The position numbers were made by a program, and so were the translations under genes. DNA of 64,000 bases, taken from the NCBI GenBank assembly GCA_030248065.1, contig JASAMV010007979.1:31538-95537 (forward strand), given 5' to 3'. A model generated the notes under the pieces. The model saw only the letters and a program-made list of their open reading frames with translations, was not told the DNA's origin and did no database searches. The stretch is from Rhynchonema sp. JSB1_4 (taxonomy: Eukaryota > Nematoda > Chromadorea > Monhysterida > Xyalidae). Of this stretch, positions 9,969 to 22,300 are shown piece after piece. Every line of letters begins with the position of its first letter. Positions within the stretch are counted from its first letter, which is position 1.

Positions 9969-10856
9969 CAGTGTTGTTCCTGGGGGGAGAGGGGGTCCCC
10001 CTCGGGTACGCTATCTCCCCCTCGGGTGGTACACTATCCCCCTATCTCCCCTGCTCCGGGTAGGGTTAGAGAGATGTCGGCTGTCGGGTGTCGGGTGCCA
10101 AAAAAGTGTAGGTGTCGGGTGTCGGGTACCCCCAGATGTCGGGTGTCGGGTTTTTTGGGACCCGACAGCCGACACCCGACACTTACGGTTCAAAACATCA
10201 GTTTTGCTGAGAGAAGAATTTTGAGAGAAAATTTTCTTCGAACCGAATGTTTCCGATGACGCAGAATGTGACATTTTGGTGTTTATTTCGTGTGAAAATA
10301 CTTGAATTCAGTAACTTGAGCCAAAAAATTGCACAAATGATGCAAATAAGCAAAAATTTGCCTGTTTTTGGTCCAAAAACAGGTGTCGGGTGTCGGGTTT
10401 TTTTCAAAAACTAGATGTCGGGTGTCGGGTTTTTTTGCAACTGTCGGGTGTCGGGTGTCGGCTTTTTTTCTGAGATGTCGGGTGTCGGGTACTTCCAGAT
10501 GTCGGGTGTCGGCTGTCGGGTGTCGGGTACCCCCCGACCTCTAACCCTACCTCCGGGTACACTATCTCCCCCAATTTTTGCCTAAAATGGCCATTTTTAG
10601 GCCTAAAATGGGCATTTTTAGGCCTGAAATGTGTGATTTTCAGGTCAATGTTCTCAAAAGTCGCCAAAATACCCTTTTTATGAAGAATTTTTTCCAAAAA
10701 GGAGCAAAAATAGGTCAAATTTTCTACCTCAAAAAGTGACTTTTTCCCGAATTTGGGTCTTCCCGCCCCCCTTCCCCCCCTCGGGGGTACACTATCTCCC
10801 CCTCCGAAAAAAACGGATGGTCCGCTATCTCCCCCTCCGGACCAGGAACTACACTG
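9969..10856. mobile_element. CAGTGTNGTTCCTGG hAT-type MITE, intact, with nested element
   Basis: The outer ends are CAGTGTTGTTCCTGG and CCAGGAACTACACTG. The flanking duplication ACCAGTGG is perfect (9961-9968 and 10857-10864). The length of 888 bp, against 357-378 bp for siblings at 63269 and 60920, is explained by a second MITE inserted at 10061-10549. The interior carries GGTACACTATCTCCCCC units and the TTTTTGCCTAAAATGG core. Confidence 0.88.
10061..10549. mobile_element. TAGGGTTAGAG hAT-type MITE, nested
   Basis: Ends are TAGGGTTAGAG and CTCTAACCCTA, with 8-bp flanks GCTCCGGG and CCTCCGGG (7 of 8 match). The uninterrupted host sequence is seen at two sibling elements near 61000 and 63350. 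The interior has many tandem GTCGGGT units around a core containing GAGAGAAAATTTTCTTCGAA. Further copies lie at 46670-47088 and, truncated, at 58944-59214. Confidence 0.85.
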
Positions 10857-11044
10857 ACCAGTGGTGTGGACGAATAGTAAAAATGATTTTTTTGAAAGTG
10901 ACCCGAGTGAAGAAATAGAACCACATGCCTTTTAAGGAATAGTACGGATGCGCAACCGCGCTCTGATAAAATACTAATACTACGAAACTGACATAACAAT
11001 ACAATAATTGTCGCGCGGTGTCGGATCGGATCGAATCGCTCAAA

Positions 11045-14000
11045 ATGGTTCGAACAACGCGCGCTGCTCCGGCCGAGGGAGATCTAATCGTGATGACGCC
11101 GATCGTACAGGGATTGGAGGAGAATGTAATTCGTGTGCAGAGATATCAGTCGGACGAAAAGGTAGATTCAGTCAAACCGCGTTATGAGAGAATTCTTTTC
11201 AAATGTGCCTCGTTAGAACGGACAAGTTTTCCAGTCCCAAATTTTCTCCATAGTTAAGCGCTCTGTTACAGTAGGATTCGCACTAATGTTTCCTGTCCCC
11301 GTGCTTCATGTGTTATAAATGCGCCTTTGAGGCATGTGTCGGAAAAAAGTCGCTGTCGGTAGTCTTGCGTATTTTTCCGCAAACTTTATTTTTGAAAAAA
11401 AGCGATTTTTCCCAACAAAACGTTTTTTCCAAATATTTTTCCTGTGCTTAACTTAAAGGATACCCATTGTCCAAAAACGCCTATTTTCGACAAAATTTTG
11501 TTGGGAAATTGTCTGAAGCAGGCTACAAATGCGCTGGAAGCGTTAAAAGTAGTCAATTTGGGCTGCTTGGAACCGATTTGCAGTCTGACAACATTGTTTC
11601 GCGGCCTTGGAATACCAGTTCGAAAGATTTCCGGAAAAATAAAAATGTATTTTTTACTCAAGGAAATTGTTTTATTCCGTTTTTTCGGAAGGAAACGGTT
11701 TTTTCGCCCGCAGGTACAGGTATCGGCATCGACACTACTAATGTCGGTGTCAGCGGCCAAAAGTGTCGGTTTTTCTCAGATGTCGTTAGGTAGGGTCGGG
11801 CGGCAATGTATCTTTCAAAAGCACCAAGTTTACCAGAAATTTTCGTTCCCAAGTGAAAAAGTTTAAATATTTTTGCATTCAACCGCAGATTTTTGCAAGG
11901 CAACGTTATTCAATGCAACAAAATATTTTAGAGATCGAAATAAAGAATACGAAATTTTGGCCATTCCGTCACTTGCGTCTGGCAGATGGTCTTCTCTTCT
12001 CAGGCTAGAAAGGGCCGCAATTAAATTTTTTGCATGCAAATTACAACAAATATTTTGTCAAGCAGCTTCAGAACATTCGCGTCGGGTTTTCGGAACAACT
12101 ACAACAAATACGTGCAAAGTCCCCAAAATGCCAGCACACCGTGCGTCAACGAACACCACTGTTGTGAAACATTTTGTTATTTTGACTTACCATCTGAGAA
12201 AAATGGACAATTAGAGACAAAATAGCCTGTCCCGAGCCGTTCCCTTCACGTGGCTTGACTGCATTTACGTACCGTAGACCAAGCGTTTGCCACTGAGCCA
12301 AGGTTACGGCAGGCCACAAACCACTCCGTACAAATAATGTGCTTGTTCGCATTCAGATTGAAGGCAACATCCGTCATGTGGCCGGTGGACCACACACTGG
12401 CATTATCATTCGACATTTTGCTCCCGACGAATCTGGTGAGTTGCCCTTGACCGTCTCACTTGCATGTTGGCTATGTTGAGTTCACTTTTGTATCCGTTGG
12501 CTGAATATAAATCGCTCGAACTGCCCAAATGGCTGCTGTTTGCTTCAGAAGCGCCCGACTGCGGTCCGCAGTTGCATCTGGATTTCGCTGTCTACCTGGT
12601 TGACTCAAACACCGGGATTCACAAAAAGGTCTGATGTCCTGGTTCTAATTCTGTATTTTTAAAAGAAAACGATATAATACAGCTGGCATTTTACAGGAGA
12701 GTCGCACGTTGCGTTTCTGGTTTTTCGATGAAACCGAGAAAGCTGTGCGACATGCTAGCGCGCAGACGTTCTTCAAGGAAATGATCAAGTCAGGATTTCC
12801 GCGAGGTCTGCACTCATTTTTGTTCGTTCACCACTCTCAGTAGTGTGCTTGACAAAATCAAACGCTTCGCTATCAATTTGCTTGTGCCATTAAATTTTTA
12901 TTTGCGATTTGACAAATTGAAAGCACAGCATGGCATGTTAAAAATCTCTCACCATAAGGATTCCACACACATTCGCACGAACGAACTCTGATCTGCTTTA
13001 GTGTGAGACATCGAGCTAGAATGCCTCAGCTATGACCTCAAAATTCCAGATTACATCGGCTTTATTAAATCCGTGCTGAAAATGATGCAAACGCCCAAAT
13101 TTGCCGTGATTCGCCGTTTGGATGTTGATATGCGTCTGATCGAGGAGCAGGTGCAACACGCACCTGAAACCAAGGAACACGGTGCGCGGCCGCGTGGCTG
13201 TTCTTGTTTGATCATATTTTGGCGTTTTTCCAAAACAGGGTTGTGAAATAGCTCTTCCTGTTTGCTTTAATTGTCTTATATTTATTTTCTTTCACCTTTC
13301 TAGAAACCGGCGTCGAAGTGGAAAACGTCACGTTAGGTCACGTGCAGGAAATACTGGAAAATGCGTACCCGAATGGGCTGAGTGTGGACGTGATTGCGAG
13401 GTCGGTTACAGCGGTTCCTTGCGTAATGGTGTCCGATGAAAGTGCATGTGGTCTTTCATTCCATATCATTGGGGGATTCCGTTACGTTTTGTGGTCAGCC
13501 CGAATGGTTTGGTGACCGAGCGAAACACAGCCCTATCCAACGCATTATCAACAGGAAACACGGCTGTCGGTGTGCATGCAGCGCCTGTTTGAACGCAGAA
13601 CTATGCAGTTTGCTTTTTGTTTTACCCAGTGTCCGGCCCAGATGATAGCGAAGCAACCGTACCGTGCAAAAAACAACTTCGCGCAAGTTGTTTGGGGTCT
13701 AAAACTGTGCGTGGTTCATTTTTACGTCTAGCTTTTCGTTGCGATTGTGCTCGATAAAAACGGCGAACCAGCGTTATTGGGCTAACGTGTTTCGGCATTG
13801 GAGCCCGTCAGAATTTTATGGTTTAGGCTAAATGGCTGTTGTTGTTGCTGATGGGCTGTGTTTTAGCTGAAGTACGTACCCATGCAGCCGTATCACTGAG
13901 CTTGAAAGCGAAATAAGCGTACCGGGCACCGTTCATAAAAAAGTTGTTTCGTCCTTTTTATGTGCACCAGCAAGCGCAGCACCATGTACAGTATATGCCA

Positions 14001-17000
14001 AGCGTATAAATACGAATGTCAGGGCAGGGAATGTAATACTATCTACATCGTGTTGAAAACACGATTGAAACTGTTGGGCGTCAGTTAGCATAAAGCATTG
14101 GATTGAAATCAAACGGTGTATCCTTTTTGAATTATCCGACTTCCAAAATAGCTGAGTATGTCGACGATCGACAAAAGCAGTTCATGAATGTTGTTGTTAT
14201 CGGCGGGTTTGTGGCAGCATACGTGTCAGGCATACTGTATTGTGGCCGTATGAATTTTACTCCGTAGCCGATGCAGATGACGCTGACGCTTAGTGTTTTT
14301 TGTCAAAATCGCCCTCGTGTTTGTTTGTTTTATAGCTCTCAATGACGCATAAAACCATGCAGAAAATTAGTGATAGAAGCACAGTTGCAAGACCAGGTGG
14401 GACAATTACGGTGATAGAAATAGTTACAACACCGGTTACAACAAAACCACAGCAAATAAAAGCTACAAAAAGCGCCAAGGAGAGAGAAAGATCACGGACA
14501 TCAGGACAGATCACAGGACATGTTAACAGAACTGAAAATTATGCATTAATCCTCGTCCTGGTCAAACGACAGACGTCGGGCTCAGAGGGCATATTGGCAT
14601 CAGTCCATGTTGTCAACAGTCCAGAACAGATGGTGTGTTGGTGATTGTCCGTCACTTCCGTGTACCACCATTTGTGTCGCCCTCGTGTCGTTCACGTAAG
14701 CTTGATGCCGCCCAATGTGACGCTTTCGAAAGCGAATGAAGTGACAGAACTGCACACAATGCATCAGCGACCCTTGAAGATGGTGTAACAACAGCTTGAT
14801 GTTTCAGCATCCTACGTTGTGCGCCCGAACTGGTCGAGCAATATATCGTCGAGCTGCAGACACGTGAGGTGATACGACAATTGCCGGGCACAAACGAATG
14901 GATCAGATATGATGAGCAGGCGGCGCCCAGTCATGAGCATGGTTGGTTCACTGATTGACTGCCTTTGGGCAACTTTGCTGCTTCTGGCAGTTTGACTCTC
15001 TGCCCTCTGGTTGGCTGCGTGTTTTATTTGATGCGATCTGTCGTCTTCATAACGGCATTGTATTCTGCGCAATAGCGATCAAACAGGAAATTACACGTCG
15101 TGAATTGGCTGGTGGCAAGTAAAGAGAAAAGCCATGTGGAGAAAAAAACATGTACGCATTCAGTAGGTGCCGCCGCTGGCGATGACCATCGTGCCTCAAC
15201 CACGTCACCCCAAGCCGCTATGTTTGCTTCGTCCACGTCTGGTCAACTGTCGCCCGTGCCCAGAGGACCGAAAGCTGGACAAAAAGTTGGCATATTTTTA
15301 TTTGTTTTTCATTTTGCCACGCTTGGTATTGTGATAACACTGTGTAATGTACTATTATTTTCAACGTTGAGAAAGCAAATTACGTTTCGTGGTCATTTCT
15401 GGCACTGGTAAATTGATTGCGATCAGCACTTTCAGCCAACCATCGCTATCATATCTGCGCTGTTCGTTGAAAAGTTAGCTGTGGATGCGATGATCGAAAA
15501 CAAGATAGTGCTGCATCGATACAAATGCAAAGGTCAGTGCTAGCACGTGCTCAAACGAAATGATTGTTTAGCGCCCCCACACGTTCATGTGCGAGTGGTG
15601 TCAAGTTTTCACGTTGCGCAGTCGTTCAACTGATTGTTTGATTCCGCAGGCGAATCGAACGTGTACACAATCGGTGAGATCGGCGCGCATCGTGTGGTCG
15701 CGACCAAACTGTCCGCCATCGGCAACACACGTGAAGCGATGACTGCTGCTGGCAGTGTCACCACCAGATTGTTGGGTACGTTTCGGGTCGGACAAATATA
15801 GACACCACACCAGGAACATGCGTGTGTAAGCAGCAAATGCCCGATCTGTTGATTTCTTTGAATGGCACTGTAAACAAATCATTTGTAAAAACCGTATGTT
15901 CGCCGAGAATTTCGTTGTGAAACAAGTGCGCGTTAAACCAAAGCATTTGGTTCAGACTTCTGATTTCTTTTGGCTTTGAGCTTTATCCTAAGCCAGTCAG
16001 CCAGTTCCTTATCGAGGTGGAGAAAAATCTTGTGTGCAAACAGTGCTCAGTGCCACCTGAGCGAGCATGAAAACAATGAACTCCAGCTCCGGAACGCAGA
16101 TATGACCCGAAAGGGGCTCCATCTCACATAATTGGACGTCGAACTTATGTTGTTGTCACAGGTAATTTCCAACACATCGAGCACGTGTTCGTTGTCGGTT
16201 GTGGTGGCGGGGTGGCGTGTTACACGGATGCCGACGAACATTTACGTCGTGGTGATGTGGTGGTGAGCGCTGGCAAACATGCCTACGTGCACTGCACCAA
16301 ACTCGAATTGGATAGAATCACGCAACAGGTGAGCACTGTTCCACAACACGACAATCCCTTTCCGATCTGGCGTAGGATTGTTTATCTGGTCGACTTTTTG
16401 TCACGTGCTTGGATTTATTGGTTTCGGAGATCAGGGCAGCGTCTGAACTCAAACCGTCTGCGAAGTAATGTGTGTGCATTTGATCGGTGGTCTAGTTAGC
16501 ACGTGTCTGTGCATGTCGCAGCCGGATGCATTCATTCACAGCCTTAAATTGGTGCTCAGCCTGTTTGCCCATCCCGAGTTTATTCAGCCATTCATTTTGC
16601 AGGTGCTCGGATTCTCATCAAAGACCTGGACGCCCTATGATCAAACCATACCGAAGGTAGTGCACGAGATCATGCAGTAAGTACTGGGTGGAGGTGACGG
16701 GGTTACACATGGATTTGTACTTCTCAAACACATGCCTGTAGGTCGTACGAACACTCGCCATCGCCTCCGTGGCAGGACTACATTGAAGCCGATATGGTTG
16801 ACCAATTGAATGACAGTGTGAAATCAAGTGATTATTCGTTCAGTCGGCCGGCGGAAAAGGATGACTTGATCACAATGCCGTTAGGTTGGTCTGTATTCAA
16901 TGCAACTAAAGAGAAAATGAGCAAATGTGGCTAACATGTCAAGTCGGCACGTCCAGGTGATGGCAACGTGGCCGAGGTGTGTCATCCGAGCGATCGTAAC

Positions 17001-17764
17001 GTGCCACGACTGTTTGCTGGTGAGTAAAGCATCGCGTCGGAGAATTTCAGCTTTGGTTTTTGCTGTGCCCTTCAGCATGCCTCGTTTACCGACGGTCCTT
17101 GTCGTTTCAGGCACGGTCGCTGGTGCCACGGTGGTGACATCATGTGGCGATCCGACATTGCGTGACCAGTACACGCAACAGTACAACGTGCGCGCCTATG
17201 ACTGCGATTTTGATAGGTTGGTACAAGTTGAGGTTGTTTGTTGGGGTTTGATCTTGATTTGATTTCTGTTTTCTCTTCCATTGTATTTGTCAACAATACC
17301 GGTCGTTGCTGCAGCGTCGTCGAGTCGATCAACGGCAATCGTATCGACAGTTGGGCATTGGTGCGTGGTGTGGCCGACTACGCCGACGGAATGAGGAACA
17401 AACAGTGGCAGGTAAATGGGGCACGGGGTAAATGGAGATGGAAGGTTTGCATTATAATGTTGCACTGTCAACTCTGCGTTGACACTGCGTTGACAAAAGG
17501 CACCTTATCCTCATATGTTTTAGCACCGATAAACGGACTTATCACTTCGTTTTTGAATTGCCTTGCTGTTGTGAAAGCAAGACGCAGTGGTGGGCAGATG
17601 TTGTGTCTGATCCAAGAAAGATCGTGTGTTTAAATTAGTGATAATCACGTAACTGTCATTCCCTGTGACTGAGCATTTTATGTCGAACATTTCAGGCATA
17701 CGCCGCTCTGCAAGCCGCCGCGTTCACCAAACAACTGATTCTGCGCCTGCCAACTTCGGAATAA
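11045..17764 (+). CDS. Winged-helix-like plus PNP_UDP (nucleoside phosphorylase-fold) protein
   Basis: A multi-exon gene starting MVRTTRAAPAEGDLIVMTP at 11045. Recognisable exons are 11045-11161, 12357-12435, 12549-12628 (DCGPQLHLDFAVYLVDS), 12697-12805 (RFWFFDETEKAVRHA), about 13010-13183, 13304-13400 (VTLGHVQEILENAYPNG, helix-rich and winged-helix-like) and about 14807-14870. From about 15437 the PNP_UDP domain begins with PTIAIISALFVEKLAVD. It continues NVYTIGEIGAHRVVATKL, then HVFVVGCGGGVACYTD and RRGDVVVSAG, and ends with SWALVRGVADYADGMRNKQW and QAYAALQAAAFTKQLI. The stop is at 17762-17764. GDVVVS and the R-G-x-x-DYAD/KxWQ-x-YAA block are hallmarks of nucleoside phosphorylase-like proteins. 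Substrate is unknown. The N-terminal half has no family I can name. Several middle exons are approximate. Confidence 0.72.
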
Positions 17765-17933
17765 GATAGCAGCCGTCTTTTTCATGAAATCTTTTGTCTT
17801 TTTCTGGAACTGCACAGTGGTTTGGGGGTAGTGTCTCCTGCGCACCACATCTTTTAATGTTGCGTTAAACAGAAGACTGACTGTACGATTTTATTCGTTT
17901 TATTCGACACGCAATGCTATTAAACGCACGTTA

Positions 17934-18330
17934 AGGTGGAATTACGGTTGGGTCGCGACCACAACTTTTGGGCGCAGCGACCCGCCGACCATTCTGGTGG
18001 CTAACACCCTGTTATATTTGAGCGCGACCAACTATAACTGGGTGTCGACGACCTCAGGCTGCGACCTGCTGCGACCACCAAAAGTGGTCGCGACCACAAG
18101 TTGAAAAATTTCAACTTTATCAAGTCGATATGTCTTGTCGGCATTTCAATTCATGCAGCCGGCCTGCCTAATCCTCGGGGCCAGAGCCCTTCTACTTTTT
18201 CATTTTCTCTTCCTATTCGTTGCGACCAGCTATGTACGACTTGGCGCGCAAAACCAACGCAATATTTGGGCGCTTGGTCGTTGGCGACCTTTTGGGCGCA
18301 ACAGGTCGTCGACCAACTATAATTCCACCT
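17934..18330. mobile_element. AGGTGGAATTA MITE, TTA target
   Basis: A 397-bp element just downstream of the PNP_UDP gene. Its inverted ends are AGGTGGAATTACGGTTGG and CCAACTATAATTCCACCT, flanked by TTA on both sides (17931-17933, 18331-18333). A 3-bp TTA target fits PIF/Harbinger. The interior repeats GGTCGCGACCAC motifs. Confidence 0.75.
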
Positions 18331-19369
18331 TTAGTGGATAGATGTTTACGGTGATCTCTCGGTTGTGTGCAAAACGCAAAGTTACGCTTTTCTTCCTTAA
18401 TTATGTCGCTTGTTAGTGGCTTGGTTTCTCGCTTTCGCTTCCTGGATTCTTCGTTTCTTGTTATCGAACTATAACGAGGGTTTGTAACACTGTGGGCAAG
18501 GGTATTGTGCCCATAATACGAATGTCTGGTGCTCATTTGATTTCATTGAGGTTTAGCATAATTTTCGTTCTCTTTGTATTCACGCATGGTATTTGAGCTT
18601 GGATCTGTTGAAGGAAGAAATTATCATGCACGTTGGACGTTGCATGGGTCACAGAAATTAAATTGATCATTTTTCGTGTCGAACTGTAAAACCTTGCCTT
18701 GGCATCCGTGTTGTGGTTAGGAGCTTGAATTTGGCCTGCTCACTTTTTAAACGGATAGAATCAAAATGTTTTGTATGAAAGGAACGTCAAAGACTGTTTT
18801 AGTTGAAGAAATTGAGCCAACCATTGCATTTTTTGTTTGCTGTCCATGTTAATGTATCTGTCTGCCAATAATGTTTTGTCAAATATTTATCCCGTCCAGT
18901 CCAAATACAGAAACCAAGTGCTTGCAATTACTATTCATTCATATCGAGGCAAGGTATTTTTCTTTTTTGTGCTTGTATTATTTTCTCTTTCTGTTGTTTT
19001 CTGGATAACTTTGCAACTCAGCTACAGCACTTTTACAGTGTTTAGTCAATATAATATTTGTGTTTATCAATTCCAGTCTTCTACGACGGTTACGGTTATA
19101 AACAATAATCTACCGATATCTTGATTATTTTCCGCATAATATGTAATATCGTAGACATAAATTGCCAAAGTACATTGCATTGTTTATATATAGCACAAGC
19201 TGCTGATCCGTTGTAATGGCGCGGACATCGCGTGAGAAACGTGAAGTCTTTGTCTTCTTTTGTCAGAAAAAATTGGAAACCTCTGGTGTGACCTCAACGT
19301 AAATTTCATCTCACTCACTTTAGCTTTGGTCCAGGTCTGCGGCCCACTCAATCATCAGTTTCTTCTTTA
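18331..19369. other. Intergenic, no gene recognised
   Basis: AT-rich spacer between the PNP_UDP gene and TBCK, both on the + strand. Short open frames here are not conserved-looking. It presumably holds the 3' UTR of the first gene and the promoter and 5' UTR of TBCK. No motif is strong enough to call. Confidence 0.5.
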
Positions 19370-22300
19370 ATGATGGTACGCGACCAGGACTTCAGTGCAC
19401 CACCGTTGCGTTCGTTTGGTGTCTGCTCATTGTTCGGTGTCTCACACGGCGAGGTCAGTTTGTGTTGATGAGATCGTACGGACTTTAATCCTCAGGGCGC
19501 CCACATTCTCGATTCGAAGCGCAAAAGTGGTGTGATCCATTGCCGTACCCTGCCTTGTCGAAGTGCAGGTTATCAAGCGGCTTGATGAAATCGTTGAGTC
19601 TCGCCACTATTGCCAAAACTAATGGGCGTGTGACCAGAAATTGTCGGAGTGGTTTTAAGCATGTTTCTTGATGGTTACCCGTTTCGATTTGCTTTCGGAG
19701 ACTGGCGGTGCACCAGGCCATCGTCAGTGCGAATCCATGTTCGTTACCATGATTCCATTCACAGACACCTTGAGTTGCAGGATCGTATCGGTCCCAATGG
19801 TCTGCCGTTGGCACCGTCATCCATTCGCATGCTCGGTCGATTTCAGTTGTTGCGCAGTTTGGCACACAAACATCTGGTTGGATACGTTGACCTGATCAGG
19901 GCGAAGTCCGGTGCGTTCCGTCAAGTCTCATGACTTGGCGTGATTGCGTTTGAATGTAAAAGATGATGAACATTTGATGGTGTGAGCTTGACTGCAACTT
20001 GCAGATCGTGTGTTGGTGGTTAGCGAACACTGGAACACGAGCCTGCGAGATTATGTGACTGCGAACCCGGCCAGGTTTGAAGCATTTCGATAGAGTTACA
20101 AATTGATCCATGGACCGTGCCATAATGGCCGGTAATGCGACTGCGCCCAACGCGTCTGTATCCCTCGTTCACGTGTTGTTTCCTCATCAACTTGTCTTCG
20201 TTTGCAGAATCGACGGTGCGTTCGTCAGCGATTGTCTGCACCAAATGTGCGACGCCATCCACTATCTGCACTCGCTCAACATTGTGCACGGGCGCATTGC
20301 GCTGCACACCGTGTTGTTGGCTGATGTTCAGGTGCGTGGTAAGCTGCTCTGGTACAACACTCGTGGTGACTCGTTCGTTGCGAACACACGTCTCGTTGTT
20401 ATGGGTTGGGCGCGCTTGGTCTGCACTCGCTCATCAGTTGAGGAGAGATTTCAAGCTCTGCTGAGGGCGGCGGGTCTGACTTGGTCGGGAGTGCAAATGG
20501 GTTGGGCCATATCTTGTGATTTTGTTGTTTCTGTGAGTTTGTCCGGCGTGAAAGTTTCTCACTGCTCATAGGGGAACAACTTTTCCGCGAGGCCAAATTA
20601 CGGACAGAACCCCGCAAGATAGGTCCAACCCATTTTACATCCCCGACTGAGACCGTCCCGACCATGCCAACAAAGTATATTACCAGCTAATATTTCTGAG
20701 ACGACTGAGTCTATTTCACACAATCTGTTTCTGTGCAGTATTCACCACAGCACACGCACGAACATGTATTACAAGCCGATACTTGACGTATGTGCAGTTT
20801 TACAGATCTATTATACTTTGATGTTTTATTCGCCGGCGTTTTCAGCGCCCTGACATTCGGCTATCGAGCTACGGACTGTACCACATCACGAACAATGGCC
20901 GTGAAGTTGACTTTCCACTGTGGTAAGTCGGGTGTTTATGTGACGTTGTGAGATTTCAGATGTCCCTTTGCCCCCCCCCAACATCAGCAGTTCACATTGC
21001 AGTTTTGTGCATTACGCCGCGCCCGAGTTGATCACGACCACTCGGTCAGCCAATGTGTGCTCTGTTGCGTCTGACGTTTGGGCGCTCGGCATTTGTCTGT
21101 TTGAATTGTTGACGGTTGGTTGGCTTTTGGGCTTATAGTGCCCAGAAATTGAAGGTGGGAAGAAAGCAGTCAACTTTGGATATTGCGTAATTTGAAAACT
21201 GACTTTGATATCGGTCATCATTGGTCACCGCAATTTTAATAATTTATGAAAGAAAAAAGGGTGTGACAGCGTGATTTCATGTTTAGTTTAGCTCACATCG
21301 TTGCATGGTTTCTTTCTTTTCAGCACACACGTCTTGATGAAATCTGGAAACCTCAGCAATTCTTCGGTGTTGTGGTGACGCTGTTACAACGAGGTGGGAT
21401 GGTTTCAACATTTGAATCCAGCGCTTTGGCGTTGTGAGTATGAAATTTTAAAATGCCTCCAGGGTTGGGAAAGTATTCACTCCGTGTGACCTTACAGATC
21501 TGAATCAAAGTGCGCTTGGTTACCTACTCGGCGCTGTGCAACTGATCAAACCAAACGTGTCCCTCAACTGTTCGGCTAATCTTCATCAAATTCTGACCAA
21601 ATGTCTCTGGGTGCTGCCATCGAATCGGTACGTACGTCATGCCATACCGATTTTTCTTTTTATTGTTTCACTGCGGTACTCACAGGTTGATTAAAATTTC
21701 CACAGCACGTACATAGGTATTTTCATTGCGTTTGTGTGCATGAAAACAGTAAAACCGGTATGGTATTATATGCACTTAGCTGGGCTTGAGGTTTCAAAAT
21801 GGGCTGTGCCATATTTTACGATTTCGTTGTTTCTGTTATCTTGACCTGCGTAGATCTTGTTTCCCTGTGAACTGTGTGCAACTTGGTCGAATATCAGAAA
21901 CATCGAAAAGCACGATGTGGCACAGCCCGCTTTGCTGCCCACCCCATCCGGACCCGGTTGCCAGCAAAGTGCATTCCTTGCCACTTATGCTGCCGCAGAC
22001 CGGACATGGCGAGCGTCAAAAGTCTAGTGCTGGTGCCGACACGCACGACATCGATGCCAATGCAGATGGACCAGCAGCCGATATTGGACCATGCACTTCG
22101 CGATCTCGCGCATGTCTTCCATTATCAACCAGCCAACGTCGCGCCCCGATTGTTGTGCACGTCTGAGTTGATAGGTTGGTGTGAAGTAGCATATTAGTAC
22201 AGCGCTTTGGAAGGGGGCAGTTTTTTTGGACTGCCGGTCCACTAAGGTGGGCTTGTACAGCTACTCGTATGGGAGCAAGCCGCGTGCACTGGATACGCGC

